From Salipiger sp. IMCC34102 (lineage in GTDB: Bacteria > Pseudomonadota > Alphaproteobacteria > Rhodobacterales > Rhodobacteraceae), in the NCBI RefSeq assembly GCF_004145405.1, contig NZ_SELQ01000001.1:801053-865052 (forward strand): 64,000 nt of DNA, read 5' to 3'. Below, in pieces: positions 20,033-28,417 of the stretch. Made by a program: the position numbers and the translations under genes. The stretch's first letter is position 1. Each line of letters begins with the position of its first letter. Below the pieces are notes generated by a model that saw only the letters and a list, made by a program, of their open reading frames with translations, searched no databases and was not told the DNA's origin.

Positions 20033-20875
20033 ATGACCACCCGACCGACCCGATCCGCTCTCTATATACCGGGCTCGAAACCGCGTGCGCTGGACAAGGC
20101 GCGGGGGCTGCCCTGCGATGCCATCCTGTTCGACCTTGAGGATGCCGTCGCACCGGATGCGAAGGTCGGCGCGCGCGGCACCTTGGCAGAGGCGCTCGAA
20201 GAGGGTGGTTACGGCGCGCGTTTGCGGTTGGTTCGGATCAACGGGTTCGACACCGACTGGGGGCGGGACGACGCGGCGACCTTTGCAAGGGCGCCCTGCG
20301 ACGGGCTTCTGATCCCGAAGGTCGACGGGCCCGCCGACCTCGACGCCGTGGCGGAGGTCGCGCCGGACCTCGCGCTTTGGGCGATGATCGAGACCCCCCT
20401 GGGCGTGTTGAACGCCCAGACGATCTGCGCCCACCGCAGGTTGGAGGGGATCGTGATGGGGACGAACGATCTGGCCAAGGATCTGACCGCCTGGGGCCGC
20501 GGCGGTCTGCGCACCGCGCTGCAACACAGCCTGCTGGCCGCGCGCGCCGCCGGAATCGTGGCCATCGACGGGGTCTATAACGCCTATACCGACGAGGACG
20601 GCCTGCGTGCCGAATGTGAAGATGGGCGTGACACGGGCTTCGACGGCAAGTCCCTGATCCATCCCGCGCAGATCGCCGTCGCCAACGCCGCCTTCGGTCC
20701 GACCGAGGAAGAGATCACGCTCGCCCGCCGCCAGATCGAGGCCTTCGATGCCGCAGTGGCCGATGGGCAGGGGGTCGCCGTCCTCGACGGGCGCATCGTG
20801 GAGAACTTGCATATCGTCACGGCCCGCGCGACCTTGGCGAAAGCCCAAGCGATCGCTGAACTGGAGCGCTCATGA
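20033..20875 (+). CDS. mcl2: CitE-family acyl-CoA enzyme, probably (3S)-malyl-CoA thioesterase
   Basis: A 280-residue protein of the HpcH/HpaI-CitE family (SALYIPGSKPRAL, FDLEDAVAP, VRINGFDT, PKVDGPADLD, GTNDLAKDL). It is shorter than malyl-CoA lyase Mcl1 (about 318 residues) and fits the paralogue Mcl2, which hydrolyses (3S)-malyl-CoA to malate and CoA at the end of the ethylmalonyl-CoA pathway. Its position next to mch and sdh is as I recall for Rhodobacter sphaeroides. A citrate-lyase-like or other CitE activity is the alternative. The start at MTTRPTRSALY is chosen for the GAGGCGA upstream. It overlaps nnrU by four bases. Confidence 0.78.
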   Translation: MTTRPTRSALYIPGSKPRALDKARGLPCDAILFDLEDAVAPDAKVGARGTLAEALEEGGYGARLRLVRINGFDTDWGRDDAATFARAPCDGLLIPKVDGPADLDAVAEVAPDLALWAMIETPLGVLNAQTICAHRRLEGIVMGTNDLAKDLTAWGRGGLRTALQHSLLAARAAGIVAIDGVYNAYTDEDGLRAECEDGRDTGFDGKSLIHPAQIAVANAAFGPTEEEITLARRQIEAFDAAVADGQGVAVLDGRIVENLHIVTARATLAKAQAIAELERS

Positions 20876-21417
20876 TCCTTCTCCTTCTCGGACTGGCCCT
20901 GTGGTCCGGCGTGCACCTGTGGAAGCGGGTGGCACCCGCGCATCGCGCGCGTTTCGGTGATCGCGGCAAGCTGGTCGTCGCCATCGGCAGCGTCCTTGGG
21001 ATCGTTCTGATGGTCCTGGGCTACCGCGCGGCCGAAGGGGCGGTCTACTGGGGCCGGACCCCGGCCATGACGGGCATCAACAACCTTCTCGTGCTACTGG
21101 CCTTCTACCTCTTCGCCGCTTCGGGCAAGAAGACCCGCGTCACCCGCTGGATCCGCCACCCGCAGTTGACCGGCGTCCGCGTCTGGGCTGTGGCCCACCT
21201 GCTGGTGAACGGCGACGTGCCGTCCTTCGTGCTCTTCGGGGGGCTGCTGATCTGGGCGCTGGCGGAAATAGCGTTGATCAACCGTGCCGAGGGCGCGCGC
21301 GGGGCCTATCACGCGCCGCCGATCAAGTCCGAATGGATCGCGATCGCGGCGACCCTTGTCCTTTATATCGTCGTCGCCGGGATCCACGCCTGGCTCGGCT
21401 ACAATCCGTTTGGGTGA
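20872..21417 (+). CDS. NnrU-family membrane protein
   Basis: A 181-residue protein with about five membrane segments and the NnrU pattern: SGVHLWKR near the start, WIRHPQLTGVRVWAVAHLLVNGD in the middle (read as RHPQLTGVRVW then AHLLVNGD), and a final hydrophobic helix. NnrU was linked to nitric oxide and denitrification gene expression in Rhodobacter. No denitrification gene is nearby, and it is related to the 15-cis-zeta-carotene isomerase Z-ISO family, so its role here is open. The start overlaps the mcl2 stop. Confidence 0.85.
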   Translation: MILLLLGLALWSGVHLWKRVAPAHRARFGDRGKLVVAIGSVLGIVLMVLGYRAAEGAVYWGRTPAMTGINNLLVLLAFYLFAASGKKTRVTRWIRHPQLTGVRVWAVAHLLVNGDVPSFVLFGGLLIWALAEIALINRAEGARGAYHAPPIKSEWIAIAATLVLYIVVAGIHAWLGYNPFG

Positions 21418-21421
21418 TCTG

Positions 21422-21628
21422 ATGAGCAAACTCTTCCGTTTTCTGACCGAGGACGACACCTCGGCCTTCTGCCATAAGGTTTCGGAAGCCCTGTCGAAGG
21501 GCTGGGAGCTGTACGGCACGCCCACCTACGCCTTCGACGAGGCCAATGGCGTGATGCGCTGCGGACAGGCCGTGACCAAGGAGGTCGAGGCCGATTACGA
21601 CCCCGACATGAAGCTGGGCCAACAGTGA
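21422..21628 (+). CDS. DUF1737-type small protein
   Basis: Sixty-eight residues (start MSKLFRFLTEDDTSAF), with the typical pattern of a short strand, a helix HKVSEALSKGWELYGTP and a strand with a conserved Gly/Gln/Ala ending (MRCGQAVTKEV). These proteins are often cytoplasmic companions with unknown function. It is four bases after nnrU and its TGA overlaps the GTG start of mch, so it is translated in the same operon. Confidence 0.8.
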   Translation: MSKLFRFLTEDDTSAFCHKVSEALSKGWELYGTPTYAFDEANGVMRCGQAVTKEVEADYDPDMKLGQQ

Positions 21629-22650
21629 GCAAGACCAACGCGGGCCGGTTCTTCGAGGATTACGCGGTCGGTGACGTCATCGAACACGCCGTCCCGCGCA
21701 CCGTCACCTCGGGCGAGCGGGCGCTCTACCACGCGCTCTATCCCGCGCGGCATGCGCTGCATTCGGCGGATACCTTCGCGCAAGGCTGTGGTCTGCCTGC
21801 AAGCCCGCTGGACGACCTGGTGGCCTTCCACACGGTCTTCGGCAAGACCGTGCCGGACGTGTCGCTGAACGCGGTGGCCAACCTTGGCTACGCGGAGGGG
21901 CGCTTTCTCGCCCCGCTCTGGCCCGGTGACACGATCACCGCCACGTCCGAGGTCATCGGCATCAAGCAGAATTCCAACGGCAAGAGCGGCGTCGTCTGGG
22001 TCCGGACAACGGGCCGCAACCAGCACGGAACCGAGGTGCTGTCCTACGTCCGTTGGGTCATGGTGCGGAAGCGCGGAGACGGGCCCGCCCCGGATCCGGT
22101 CATCCCGACGCTCTCGAAGGCGGTCGCCGCGACCGACCTTGCTGTTCCCGATGGCCTCGACTTCACCGACTACGACTTCATCCGCGCGGGGGAGCCGCAC
22201 CGCCTTGGCGACTATGCCGTGGGAGAGATCATCGACCACGTCGACGCGGTCACCATCGAGGAGGCCGAGCACATGCTGGCCACCCGTCTGTGGCAGAACA
22301 CCGCCAAGGTGCATTTCGATGCGACCCACCGCGCCGACGGCAAGCGGTTGATCTACGGGGGCCATGTCATCAGCCTCGCGCGCGCCCTGTCGTTCAACGG
22401 GCTGGCCAACGCGCAGATGATCGTCGCGATCAACGCGGGCGCCCATGCCAACCCCTGCTTCGCCGGCGACACCGTCCGCGCCTGGTCGCAGGTGCTGGAC
22501 ACCGCCCGTACCCCGGCCCCCGGGGTTGGCGTGATCCGGCTGCGACTGGTGGCGACGAGGGGGGCAGCCGGGGCCTTGCGTTCGGACGATGGCACGTACC
22601 TGAGCGAGGTTCTGCTGGACCTCGACTATTGGGCGCTGATGCCGGTCTGA
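21625..22650 (+). CDS. mch: Mesaconyl-CoA hydratase (beta-methylmalyl-CoA dehydratase)
   Basis: A 341-residue protein with two hot-dog (MaoC-like) halves, as in Mch of the ethylmalonyl-CoA pathway; it interconverts mesaconyl-CoA and beta-methylmalyl-CoA. It begins NAGRFFEDYAVGDVIEHAVPRT (in two parts: GRFFEDYAVGDVI and EHAVPRTVTSGE), with RLIYGGHVISLARALSFNGL in the second half as the hydratase-type region. The start is GTG 21625, overlapping the DUF1737 stop (GTGA). Its neighbours mcl2, sdh, ecm and ccr strengthen the assignment. Confidence 0.9.
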   Translation: MSKTNAGRFFEDYAVGDVIEHAVPRTVTSGERALYHALYPARHALHSADTFAQGCGLPASPLDDLVAFHTVFGKTVPDVSLNAVANLGYAEGRFLAPLWPGDTITATSEVIGIKQNSNGKSGVVWVRTTGRNQHGTEVLSYVRWVMVRKRGDGPAPDPVIPTLSKAVAATDLAVPDGLDFTDYDFIRAGEPHRLGDYAVGEIIDHVDAVTIEEAEHMLATRLWQNTAKVHFDATHRADGKRLIYGGHVISLARALSFNGLANAQMIVAINAGAHANPCFAGDTVRAWSQVLDTARTPAPGVGVIRLRLVATRGAAGALRSDDGTYLSEVLLDLDYWALMPV

Positions 22651-22689
22651 GCGCGCAATCGACACGATCCGTCCTGCCCGGACGGGCTT

Positions 22690-22718
22690 GCGATCACACC
22701 GCCGAAAAATGTGATCAC
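22690..22718. promoter_or_regulatory. Paired GTGATCAC-type operator upstream of sdhC
   Basis: A perfect GTGATCAC at 22711-22718 is preceded by GCGATCAC (one mismatch) at 22690-22697, again 21 bp start to start. The block lies 141-169 bases before the sdhC ATG, in the 208-base gap after mch. The A-rich run between the sites (CCGAAAAAT) resembles the GGCGGAAATTCG between the suc sites. Confidence 0.65.
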
Positions 22719-22858
22719 CTAATGCGCGAATACCGCCGCTGCGACGGTTTAACCGGGTGTTTTCGGCACCGCGCCCCGTGACACCGTCGTGGCGATGGTG
22801 CAGAACATGGTCCAACGCCGCCGTGCAGGGGCGAAGGCACGATCAAGGGAGCCGCTTC

Positions 22859-23242
22859 ATGTCCAAAGCCAATCCGGGCAATCGCCCGCTTTCGCCGCAT
22901 CTGACGATCTACCGTCCGCAATGGACCTCGATGACCTCGATCTTCACGCGGATCACCGGCAACGCGCTGATCGTGGCGGCCCTCATGATCGTCTGGTGGT
23001 TCATCGCCGCCGCGACCGGGCCGGAGGCTTTCGCCGCCGCCGACGGCTTCATCACCAGCTGGTTCGGCGATCTGGTGATGTTCCTGTCGATGGCAGCGCT
23101 TTGGTATCACACGCTGGCGGGCGTCCGTCACCTGATCTGGGACCAGGGGCACATGCTTGAGGTCGACAAGGCGGAGACCGCCGGCCAGGCGATGGTCCTG
23201 GTCGCGGTGCTGCTGACCATCTTCACCGCAATCGTGATCTGA
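22859..23242 (+). CDS. sdhC: Succinate dehydrogenase cytochrome b556 subunit
   Basis: A 127-residue membrane anchor with three hydrophobic helices. The start motif NRPLSPHLTIYRPQ is typical, and the haem-b ligand region is LWYHTLAGVRHLIWD, with His84 as the ligand by comparison with E. coli. With SdhD it binds haem and ubiquinone. ATG 22859 was chosen by the family start; the longer frame is noncoding. It is the first gene of the sdh operon. Confidence 0.95.
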   Translation: MSKANPGNRPLSPHLTIYRPQWTSMTSIFTRITGNALIVAALMIVWWFIAAATGPEAFAAADGFITSWFGDLVMFLSMAALWYHTLAGVRHLIWDQGHMLEVDKAETAGQAMVLVAVLLTIFTAIVI

Positions 23243-23253
23243 GGGGGATCGTC

Positions 23254-23625
23254 ATGGCCTATCTGACCGCTCGCAAACGCGCCACGGGGCACGGATCCGC
23301 CCGTTCCGGCACCCAGCATCACTGGCGGATGCAGGTGTCTTCCGTCGCACTGCTAATCCTGATCCCCTGCTTCGTCTTCACCTTCGGCGCGATCTACGGC
23401 GCGCCCTACGAGGAAGTCGTGGCCTATTACCAGCGCCCGTTCCCTTCGATCGTCGCCGCCCTGACGCTGGCCGTCGGCTTCCTGCACTTCCGCGGCGGGG
23501 TCCAGACCCTGATCGAGGACTACGTCCACGGCGCGCTGAAAGCCCCCCTGATCGTCGCGATGATCTGCCTGAGCTACGCCGCGGCCGCCGCCGGCGTGCT
23601 GGCCGTCGTGCGCCTTGCCCTTTGA
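23254..23625 (+). CDS. sdhD: Succinate dehydrogenase hydrophobic anchor subunit
   Basis: A 123-residue protein with three membrane helices. It starts MAYLTARKRATGHGSARSG, typical of alphaproteobacterial SdhD, and has HHW just before helix 1 and the quinone-site-like IEDYVHG (Asp-Tyr pair). It lies 11 bases after sdhC and 15 before sdhA. It anchors the complex in the cytoplasmic membrane. Confidence 0.93.
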   Translation: MAYLTARKRATGHGSARSGTQHHWRMQVSSVALLILIPCFVFTFGAIYGAPYEEVVAYYQRPFPSIVAALTLAVGFLHFRGGVQTLIEDYVHGALKAPLIVAMICLSYAAAAAGVLAVVRLAL

Positions 23626-23640
23626 CCCGGAGCTGATCCA

Positions 23641-25446
23641 ATGGCTGCCTACGAATACGAGACCCATACCTTCGATGCCATCGTCGTCGGCGCCGGAGGC
23701 TCCGGCCTGCGCGCGACCCTTGGCCTTGCCGAACAGGGGCTGAAGACCGCCTGTATCTCGAAGGTGTTCCCGACCCGCTCGCACACGGTTGCAGCGCAGG
23801 GCGGCATTGCCGCGTCGCTGTCGAACATGGGCCCCGACCACTGGCAGTGGCATATGTACGACACGGTGAAGGGCTCCGACTGGCTGGGCGACACCGATGC
23901 GATGGAATACCTCGCCCGCGAGGCGCCCAAGGCGGTTTACGAGCTGGAGCACTACGGCGTGCCGTTCTCGCGCACCGAGGAAGGCAAGATCTACCAGCGC
24001 CCCTTCGGTGGCCACACGACCGAGTTTGGGGAAGGCCCGCCCGTGCAGCGCACCTGCGCCGCCGCCGACCGCACCGGCCACGCGATCCTGCACACGCTCT
24101 ACGGTCAGTCGCTGAAGGAAAAGGCCGAGTTCTACATCGAGTACTTCGCCACCGACCTCATCATGTCCGAAGACGGGGTCTGCCAGGGCGTCATGGCCTG
24201 GAAACTGGACGACGGCACGCTGCACCTCTTCAGCGCCAAGACCACCGTTCTGGCAACCGGCGGATATGGCCGCGCCTATTTTTCGGCGACCTCCGCGCAT
24301 ACCTGCACCGGCGACGGTGGCGGCATGGTCGCGCGTCAGGGCCTGCCCCTGCAGGACATGGAATTCGTGCAGTTCCACCCCACCGGCATCTACGGCGCAG
24401 GCTGCCTGATCACCGAAGGCGCGCGGGGCGAGGGCGGCTATCTCACGAACTCCGAAGGCGAGCGGTTCATGGAGCGCTATGCGCCGACCTACAAGGACCT
24501 CGCGTCGCGTGACGTGGTCAGCCGCTGCATGACGATGGAGATCCGCGAAGGCCGCGGTGTCGGCCCCAAGAAGGACCACATCCACCTGAACCTCAATCAC
24601 CTGCCGCCGGAGACACTGGACCTGCGCCTGCCCGGGATCACAGAATCCGCGCGCATCTTCGCGGGCGTGGACCTGACCAAGGAACCGATTCCGGTTCAGC
24701 CCACGGTGCATTACAACATGGGCGGCATCCCCACGAACTACTGGGGCGAGGTGCTGAACCCCACCGAAGAGAACCCCGATGCCATCGTGCCGGGCCTGAT
24801 GGCCGTGGGCGAGGCGGGCTGTGCCTCGGTCCACGGGGCGAACCGTCTGGGTTCGAACTCTCTGATCGACCTCGTGGTCTTCGGACGCGCGGCGGCGATC
24901 AAGGCGGGCGAGGTCGTGGACCGCAATTCCGCCAACCCGACGCCCAACAAGGCCAGCGTGGAGTATGCGCTGGATCGCTTCGACAAGGTGCGCCACGCCG
25001 ACGGCGGCACCCCCACGGCCGAGTTGCGCGCGGAAATGCAGAACGCCATGCAGGCCGACGCCGCCGTGTTCCGCACCGACAAGACGCTGGCCGAAGGGGT
25101 CGAGACGATGACGGAGGTCGCCGCGAAACTCGACGATCTGCACGTCACCGACCGCAGCCTCATCTGGAACACAGACCTGATGGAAAGCCTCGAGCTGACC
25201 AACCTGATGCCCAATGCCCTGGCCACCATCGTCAGCGCAGAGGCGCGCAAGGAAAGCCGCGGCGCCCACGCGCACGAGGACTACCCCGAGCGCGACGATA
25301 CCAACTGGCGCAAGCACTCTCTCGCAAAGGTGACGGGCAACAAGACCGACTTGTACTATCGTCCAGTCCACATGGATCCCCTGACGACCGAAGGTGAGGG
25401 CGGAATCGACATGAGCAAGATTGCTCCGAAGAAGCGGGTTTACTGA
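23641..25446 (+). CDS. sdhA: Succinate dehydrogenase flavoprotein subunit
   Basis: A 601-residue FAD subunit that oxidises succinate to fumarate. The FAD fold is [11 protein letters not shown] (16-26); the histidine that covalently binds FAD is in [11 protein letters not shown] (His48). Other signatures are [28 protein letters not shown] and [10 protein letters not shown]. Its TGA shares one base with the ATG of the next small gene (TGATG). Confidence 0.97.
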   Translation: MAAYEYETHTFDAIVVGAGGSGLRATLGLAEQGLKTACISKVFPTRSHTVAAQGGIAASLSNMGPDHWQWHMYDTVKGSDWLGDTDAMEYLAREAPKAVYELEHYGVPFSRTEEGKIYQRPFGGHTTEFGEGPPVQRTCAAADRTGHAILHTLYGQSLKEKAEFYIEYFATDLIMSEDGVCQGVMAWKLDDGTLHLFSAKTTVLATGGYGRAYFSATSAHTCTGDGGGMVARQGLPLQDMEFVQFHPTGIYGAGCLITEGARGEGGYLTNSEGERFMERYAPTYKDLASRDVVSRCMTMEIREGRGVGPKKDHIHLNLNHLPPETLDLRLPGITESARIFAGVDLTKEPIPVQPTVHYNMGGIPTNYWGEVLNPTEENPDAIVPGLMAVGEAGCASVHGANRLGSNSLIDLVVFGRAAAIKAGEVVDRNSANPTPNKASVEYALDRFDKVRHADGGTPTAELRAEMQNAMQADAAVFRTDKTLAEGVETMTEVAAKLDDLHVTDRSLIWNTDLMESLELTNLMPNALATIVSAEARKESRGAHAHEDYPERDDTNWRKHSLAKVTGNKTDLYYRPVHMDPLTTEGEGGIDMSKIAPKKRVY

Positions 25447-25742
25447 TGCGTTACGCGCTCCTTGCGTTCGGCCTGCTGGCGGCCTGCGGTCCCCCGCGGC
25501 CCCTGACCCCGTTCGAGGTCGAGGCGCGCTGTCAGGACCGCGCCGCCCGTGCCGCCGCCCCCACGGGCGCCGTCGCAGTCGGCGTGTCGAGCAACCGGGG
25601 CGTGCAGACCGGGATCTCCATCGGGATCACCGACGATTTCATCCGGGGCCGCGATCCGGCCCTCGTCTACGCCGAATGCTACACCGAATTGACCGGGTCC
25701 GCGCCGCTCGCCCGGCCCGATCCCGCAACAGAGGACCTGTGA
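25446..25742 (+). CDS. Small lipoprotein between sdhA and sdhB
   Basis: Ninety-eight residues starting [17 protein letters not shown], a lipoprotein signal with lipobox LLAAC (Cys14). The mature part contains [14 protein letters not shown], a Gly/Val/Ser-rich segment ([19 protein letters not shown]) and [13 protein letters not shown] with two more cysteines. I know no function. It overlaps sdhA by one base and ends one base before the sdhB ATG, so it is firmly inside the operon and coupled. It could be an envelope protein made with the complex, but that is conjecture. Confidence 0.82.
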   Translation: MRYALLAFGLLAACGPPRPLTPFEVEARCQDRAARAAAPTGAVAVGVSSNRGVQTGISIGITDDFIRGRDPALVYAECYTELTGSAPLARPDPATEDL

Positions 25743-25743
25743 C

Positions 25744-26523
25744 ATGGTTGAACTGACCCTGCCCAAGAACAGCCGCATGGTGACGGGCAAGACCTGGCCG
25801 AAGCCCCAAGGGGCGACCAACACCAAGAAGGTGCAGGTCTACCGCTACAATCCCGACGACGGCAAGAATCCCCGGATCGACACCTACCACGTCGATCTGG
25901 ATACCTGCGGGCCGATGGTCCTGGACGCCCTGATCAAGATCAAGACCGACATCGACCCCACCCTCGCCTTCCGCCGGTCCTGCCGTGAAGGGATTTGCGG
26001 ATCCTGTTCGATGAACATCGACGGCGTGAACACCCTGGCCTGCATCCGCGGGCTGGATGAGAGCGCGGGCGACATCAAGATCTATCCGCTGCCGCACATG
26101 CCGGTCATCAAGGACTTGATCCCGGATCTGACGCATTTCTATGCGCAGCACGCCTCGATCATGCCCTGGCTGGAAACCAAGACCAATGCGCCCGCCAAGG
26201 AATGGCGCCAGTCGATCGAGGATCGCGAGAAGCTGGACGGCCGCTACGAGTGCATCATGTGCGCCTGCTGCTCGACGGCCTGCCCGTCCTACTGGTGGAA
26301 CCAGGACCGCTTCCTCGGGCCGGCCGCCCTTCTGGCCGCGCACCGCTGGATCGTCGACAGTCGCGACGAGGCGACGGGCGAGCGCCTGGACGACCTCGAG
26401 GATCCGTTCAAGCTTTACCGCTGCCATACGATCATGAACTGCGCCAAGACCTGCCCGAAGGGGTTGAACCCGGCAAAGGCGATCGCCGAGATCAAGCACA
26501 TGATGGTCGAGCGGATCGTCTGA
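25744..26523 (+). CDS. sdhB: Succinate dehydrogenase iron-sulfur subunit
   Basis: A 259-residue protein with the [2Fe-2S] cysteines Cys80, Cys85, Cys88 and Cys100 ([12 protein letters not shown]), and the [4Fe-4S] and [3Fe-4S] cysteines in [16 protein letters not shown] and [17 protein letters not shown]. It passes electrons from SdhA to quinone. It is the last sdh gene; two stem-loops follow. Confidence 0.97.
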   Translation: MVELTLPKNSRMVTGKTWPKPQGATNTKKVQVYRYNPDDGKNPRIDTYHVDLDTCGPMVLDALIKIKTDIDPTLAFRRSCREGICGSCSMNIDGVNTLACIRGLDESAGDIKIYPLPHMPVIKDLIPDLTHFYAQHASIMPWLETKTNAPAKEWRQSIEDREKLDGRYECIMCACCSTACPSYWWNQDRFLGPAALLAAHRWIVDSRDEATGERLDDLEDPFKLYRCHTIMNCAKTCPKGLNPAKAIAEIKHMMVERIV

Positions 26524-26551
26524 TCGGTCGAAGGCGGTAGCGATTCGCCCA

Positions 26552-26713
26552 GCCGGAATGCCGCCTGCCGGTGGCATGCCTCCGGCGGGAGTTTAACTGG
26601 CCAGATGAAACCGGATCGTGGCGAGAGAAGGGATACGTCGCTCCGTCGGGGCGGCGTTTTCGTTTGCGGGCTTGGGGAAATGCGCAGGGCGGCGACTGGA
26701 TTGGCGCCGCCCT
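26552..26713. terminator. Stem-loops between convergent sdhB and deoD
   Basis: First structure: GCCGGAATGCC (26552-26562) pairs with GGCAT...TCCGGC (26573-26586) with a three-base bulge, 29 bases after the sdhB stop. Second: AGGGCGGCG (26686-26694) pairs exactly with 26705-26713. Neither has a good T-tract. The 221-base gap holds no gene; these probably form the 3' ends of the two convergent transcripts. Confidence 0.5.
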
Positions 26714-26744
26714 TGGTTTAGTCACGCAATCGCGCGCCCGGTCT

Positions 26745-27449
26745 TCAGGAGAAGGCCGCTTCCAGCGCGATTTCGACCATGTCGCCGAAAGTCCGCTCGC
26801 GCTGGTCGCTGGGCAGGGCCTCGCCGCTGATGATGTGATCGCTGACCGTCATGACCGCCAGCGCCCGCCGTTTGTAGCGCGCGGCCAAGATGTAAAGCTC
26901 CGCGGCTTCCATCTCCACCGCGAGGACACCGTGGCGAATCATTTGCTCGGTCAGGTCGTTGCGCTCGGAATAGAAAGTGTCCGAGGAGTAGATCGAGCCC
27001 ACGTGGGTGGTGGCGTCGCGACCCTGGGCCGCGGCGTGCGCGGCCTGGAGCAGGCCGAAGTCGCAATGGGGCGCGTAGTCGATTTCCTTGAAGATCGTCT
27101 TGGACGGCGTGCCGGTCGAGGTCGCGGTCATCGCCAGCACCACGTCGCGGACCTTCACGTGGTCCTGCATCGCGCCGCAGCTGCCGATTCGGATCAGGGT
27201 CTGCGCATCGTATTCCTTGATCAGCTCGTTGGCGTAGATCGACATGGAGGGCATTCCCATGCCCGAGCCCATGATCGTCACGCGATTACCGTTCCACGTG
27301 CCCGTGAAACCCAGCATGCCGCGGACTTCGTTGATGCACTTCGCGTCGGTCAGGTACGTCTCCGCTGCCCATTTCGCGCGGTAGGGGTCGCCCGGCATCA
27401 GGACGGTTTCGGCGATATCGCCGGGTTTGGCGGCAATGTGAGGGGTCAT
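26745..27449 (-). CDS. deoD: Purine-nucleoside phosphorylase, DeoD type
   Basis: A 234-residue hexameric-type phosphorylase, normal length. It splits purine (deoxy)ribonucleosides with phosphate. Visible: GDPYRAKW (Arg near the phosphate site), [27 protein letters not shown], the purine/ribose residues in VEMEAAELY and the catalytic Asp in TVSDHI. It is alone, divergent from the DUF4329-type gene across 58 bases. Confidence 0.95.
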   Translation of the reverse strand: MTPHIAAKPGDIAETVLMPGDPYRAKWAAETYLTDAKCINEVRGMLGFTGTWNGNRVTIMGSGMGMPSMSIYANELIKEYDAQTLIRIGSCGAMQDHVKVRDVVLAMTATSTGTPSKTIFKEIDYAPHCDFGLLQAAHAAAQGRDATTHVGSIYSSDTFYSERNDLTEQMIRHGVLAVEMEAAELYILAARYKRRALAVMTVSDHIISGEALPSDQRERTFGDMVEIALEAAFS

Positions 27450-27507
27450 GGGTTTTTCCTTTTCCGTTTGCCGCTACTATTGGCCAAAGCCCGAAGAAAG
27501 AAAAGCG

Positions 27508-28026
27508 ATGCGCGTCCTCGTTATCCTGTTGTCGGCCATTGGCCTCGTTGGTCCGGCCGGGGCTCAATCGGTGGAAGAAGTCGACCTTGCCCAGAAGACC
27601 CTGGCCCGCCTGCAGGAGCCGTCCTTCCGCAAGCGGCGGGAGCATTGTGGATTCATCGGATACGACGACAAGGGGAAGCTCAAGGCGACGCCCGCCGTGG
27701 AAGGAACGATGGACAGTTGCGCAGCACCCTACCCGACGGACCTTGCCGTTACCGCGTCCTATCACACCCACGGCGCCTTCGATGAAGGGTATTACAACGA
27801 GTTGCCCAGCACGATCGATGTCGACGGCGACGCTGGGGCCTTCCTGAATGGGTATGTCGCCACACCCGGCGGCCGATTCTGGATCGTCTCGGGGCGGAAC
27901 CGCAGCGCGCATCTGATCTGCGGGATCGGCTGCCTGCCGGTGGCGCCGGGCTTTCGCAAAGGTCTGACCGGCGAGATCCTCGATGGATATTCCTTCGAGG
28001 ATCTCGAGCGGGCCCTGGGGTATTAG
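27508..28026 (+). CDS. Exported protein with a DUF4329-like domain
   Basis: A 172-residue protein with signal peptide MRVLVILLSAIGLVGPAGAQ. The rest has REHCGFIGYD, then SYHTHGAFDEGYYNELPST and GGRFWIVSGRNR, which resemble DUF4329: an HTHG motif and an Asp-rich region reminiscent of JAB/MPN-type proteases, though a complete JAMM motif is not evident. Start ATG 27508 was chosen because it gives a signal peptide; the frame upstream crosses the deoD start. It converges with the H-NS-like gene, sharing four bases. The domain name is from memory. Confidence 0.7.
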   Translation: MRVLVILLSAIGLVGPAGAQSVEEVDLAQKTLARLQEPSFRKRREHCGFIGYDDKGKLKATPAVEGTMDSCAAPYPTDLAVTASYHTHGAFDEGYYNELPSTIDVDGDAGAFLNGYVATPGGRFWIVSGRNRSAHLICGIGCLPVAPGFRKGLTGEILDGYSFEDLERALGY

Positions 28027-28340
28027 ATTGCCATCGACGCGGGATCGGCACCGTTTTCGATCGCGGTCTTGTACCAGTCGGGCTGACGGCCCTTGCCGGT
28101 CCAGGTCTGGTCGGCATTGTCGGGGTTGCGATACTTGGGCGCCGATTTCGTGCCCGCCGCTTTCCTGGGGGCCAATTCGGTGACTTCCTTCAGCGAATAG
28201 CCGTATTCGGCGGCAGCTCTGGCAGCGGCTTCCTGCGCCATTTTCAACTCACGCGAGGCGACGTTCTCGAGTGCCTTGTCGACATCCTTGCGCAGTTTTT
28301 CCAGTTCCTTGCGCGACATGTCCTTGAGGTTGATATCCAT
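28023..28340 (-). CDS. H-NS/HvrA-like nucleoid protein
   Basis: A 105-residue DNA-binding protein. An N-terminal coiled coil (about residues 5-45, EKLRKDVDKALENVASRE) mediates oligomerisation, and the C-terminal DNA-binding motif is TWTGKGRQPDW (79-89), the AT-hook-like loop of the H-NS family. Alphaproteobacterial members such as HvrA and MucR-unrelated H-NS homologues silence or tune AT-rich genes. Its own upstream region (28341-28417) is AT-rich for this genome. Confidence 0.88.
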   Translation of the reverse strand: MDINLKDMSRKELEKLRKDVDKALENVASRELKMAQEAAARAAAEYGYSLKEVTELAPRKAAGTKSAPKYRNPDNADQTWTGKGRQPDWYKTAIENGADPASMAI

Positions 28341-28417
28341 GGTTGTGTCCTTTTGCGGCCTGAATGAGGCATCTATATACCTCCTATGGGGTAAACAAGC
28401 CGTCGAGGCAATAGACC

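Noticed and set aside
20033..20875. Naming this gene mcl1 (malyl-CoA lyase)
   Set aside because: It is shorter than Mcl1 and its start and neighbourhood fit the thioesterase paralogue better; lyase activity cannot be excluded.
23353..25371. Very long open frame (672 codons) antisense to sdhA and sdhD
   Set aside because: It lies opposite strongly recognised SDH genes, has no domain, and is rich in Arg, His, Gly and Val as expected from the complementary strand of high-GC coding sequence.
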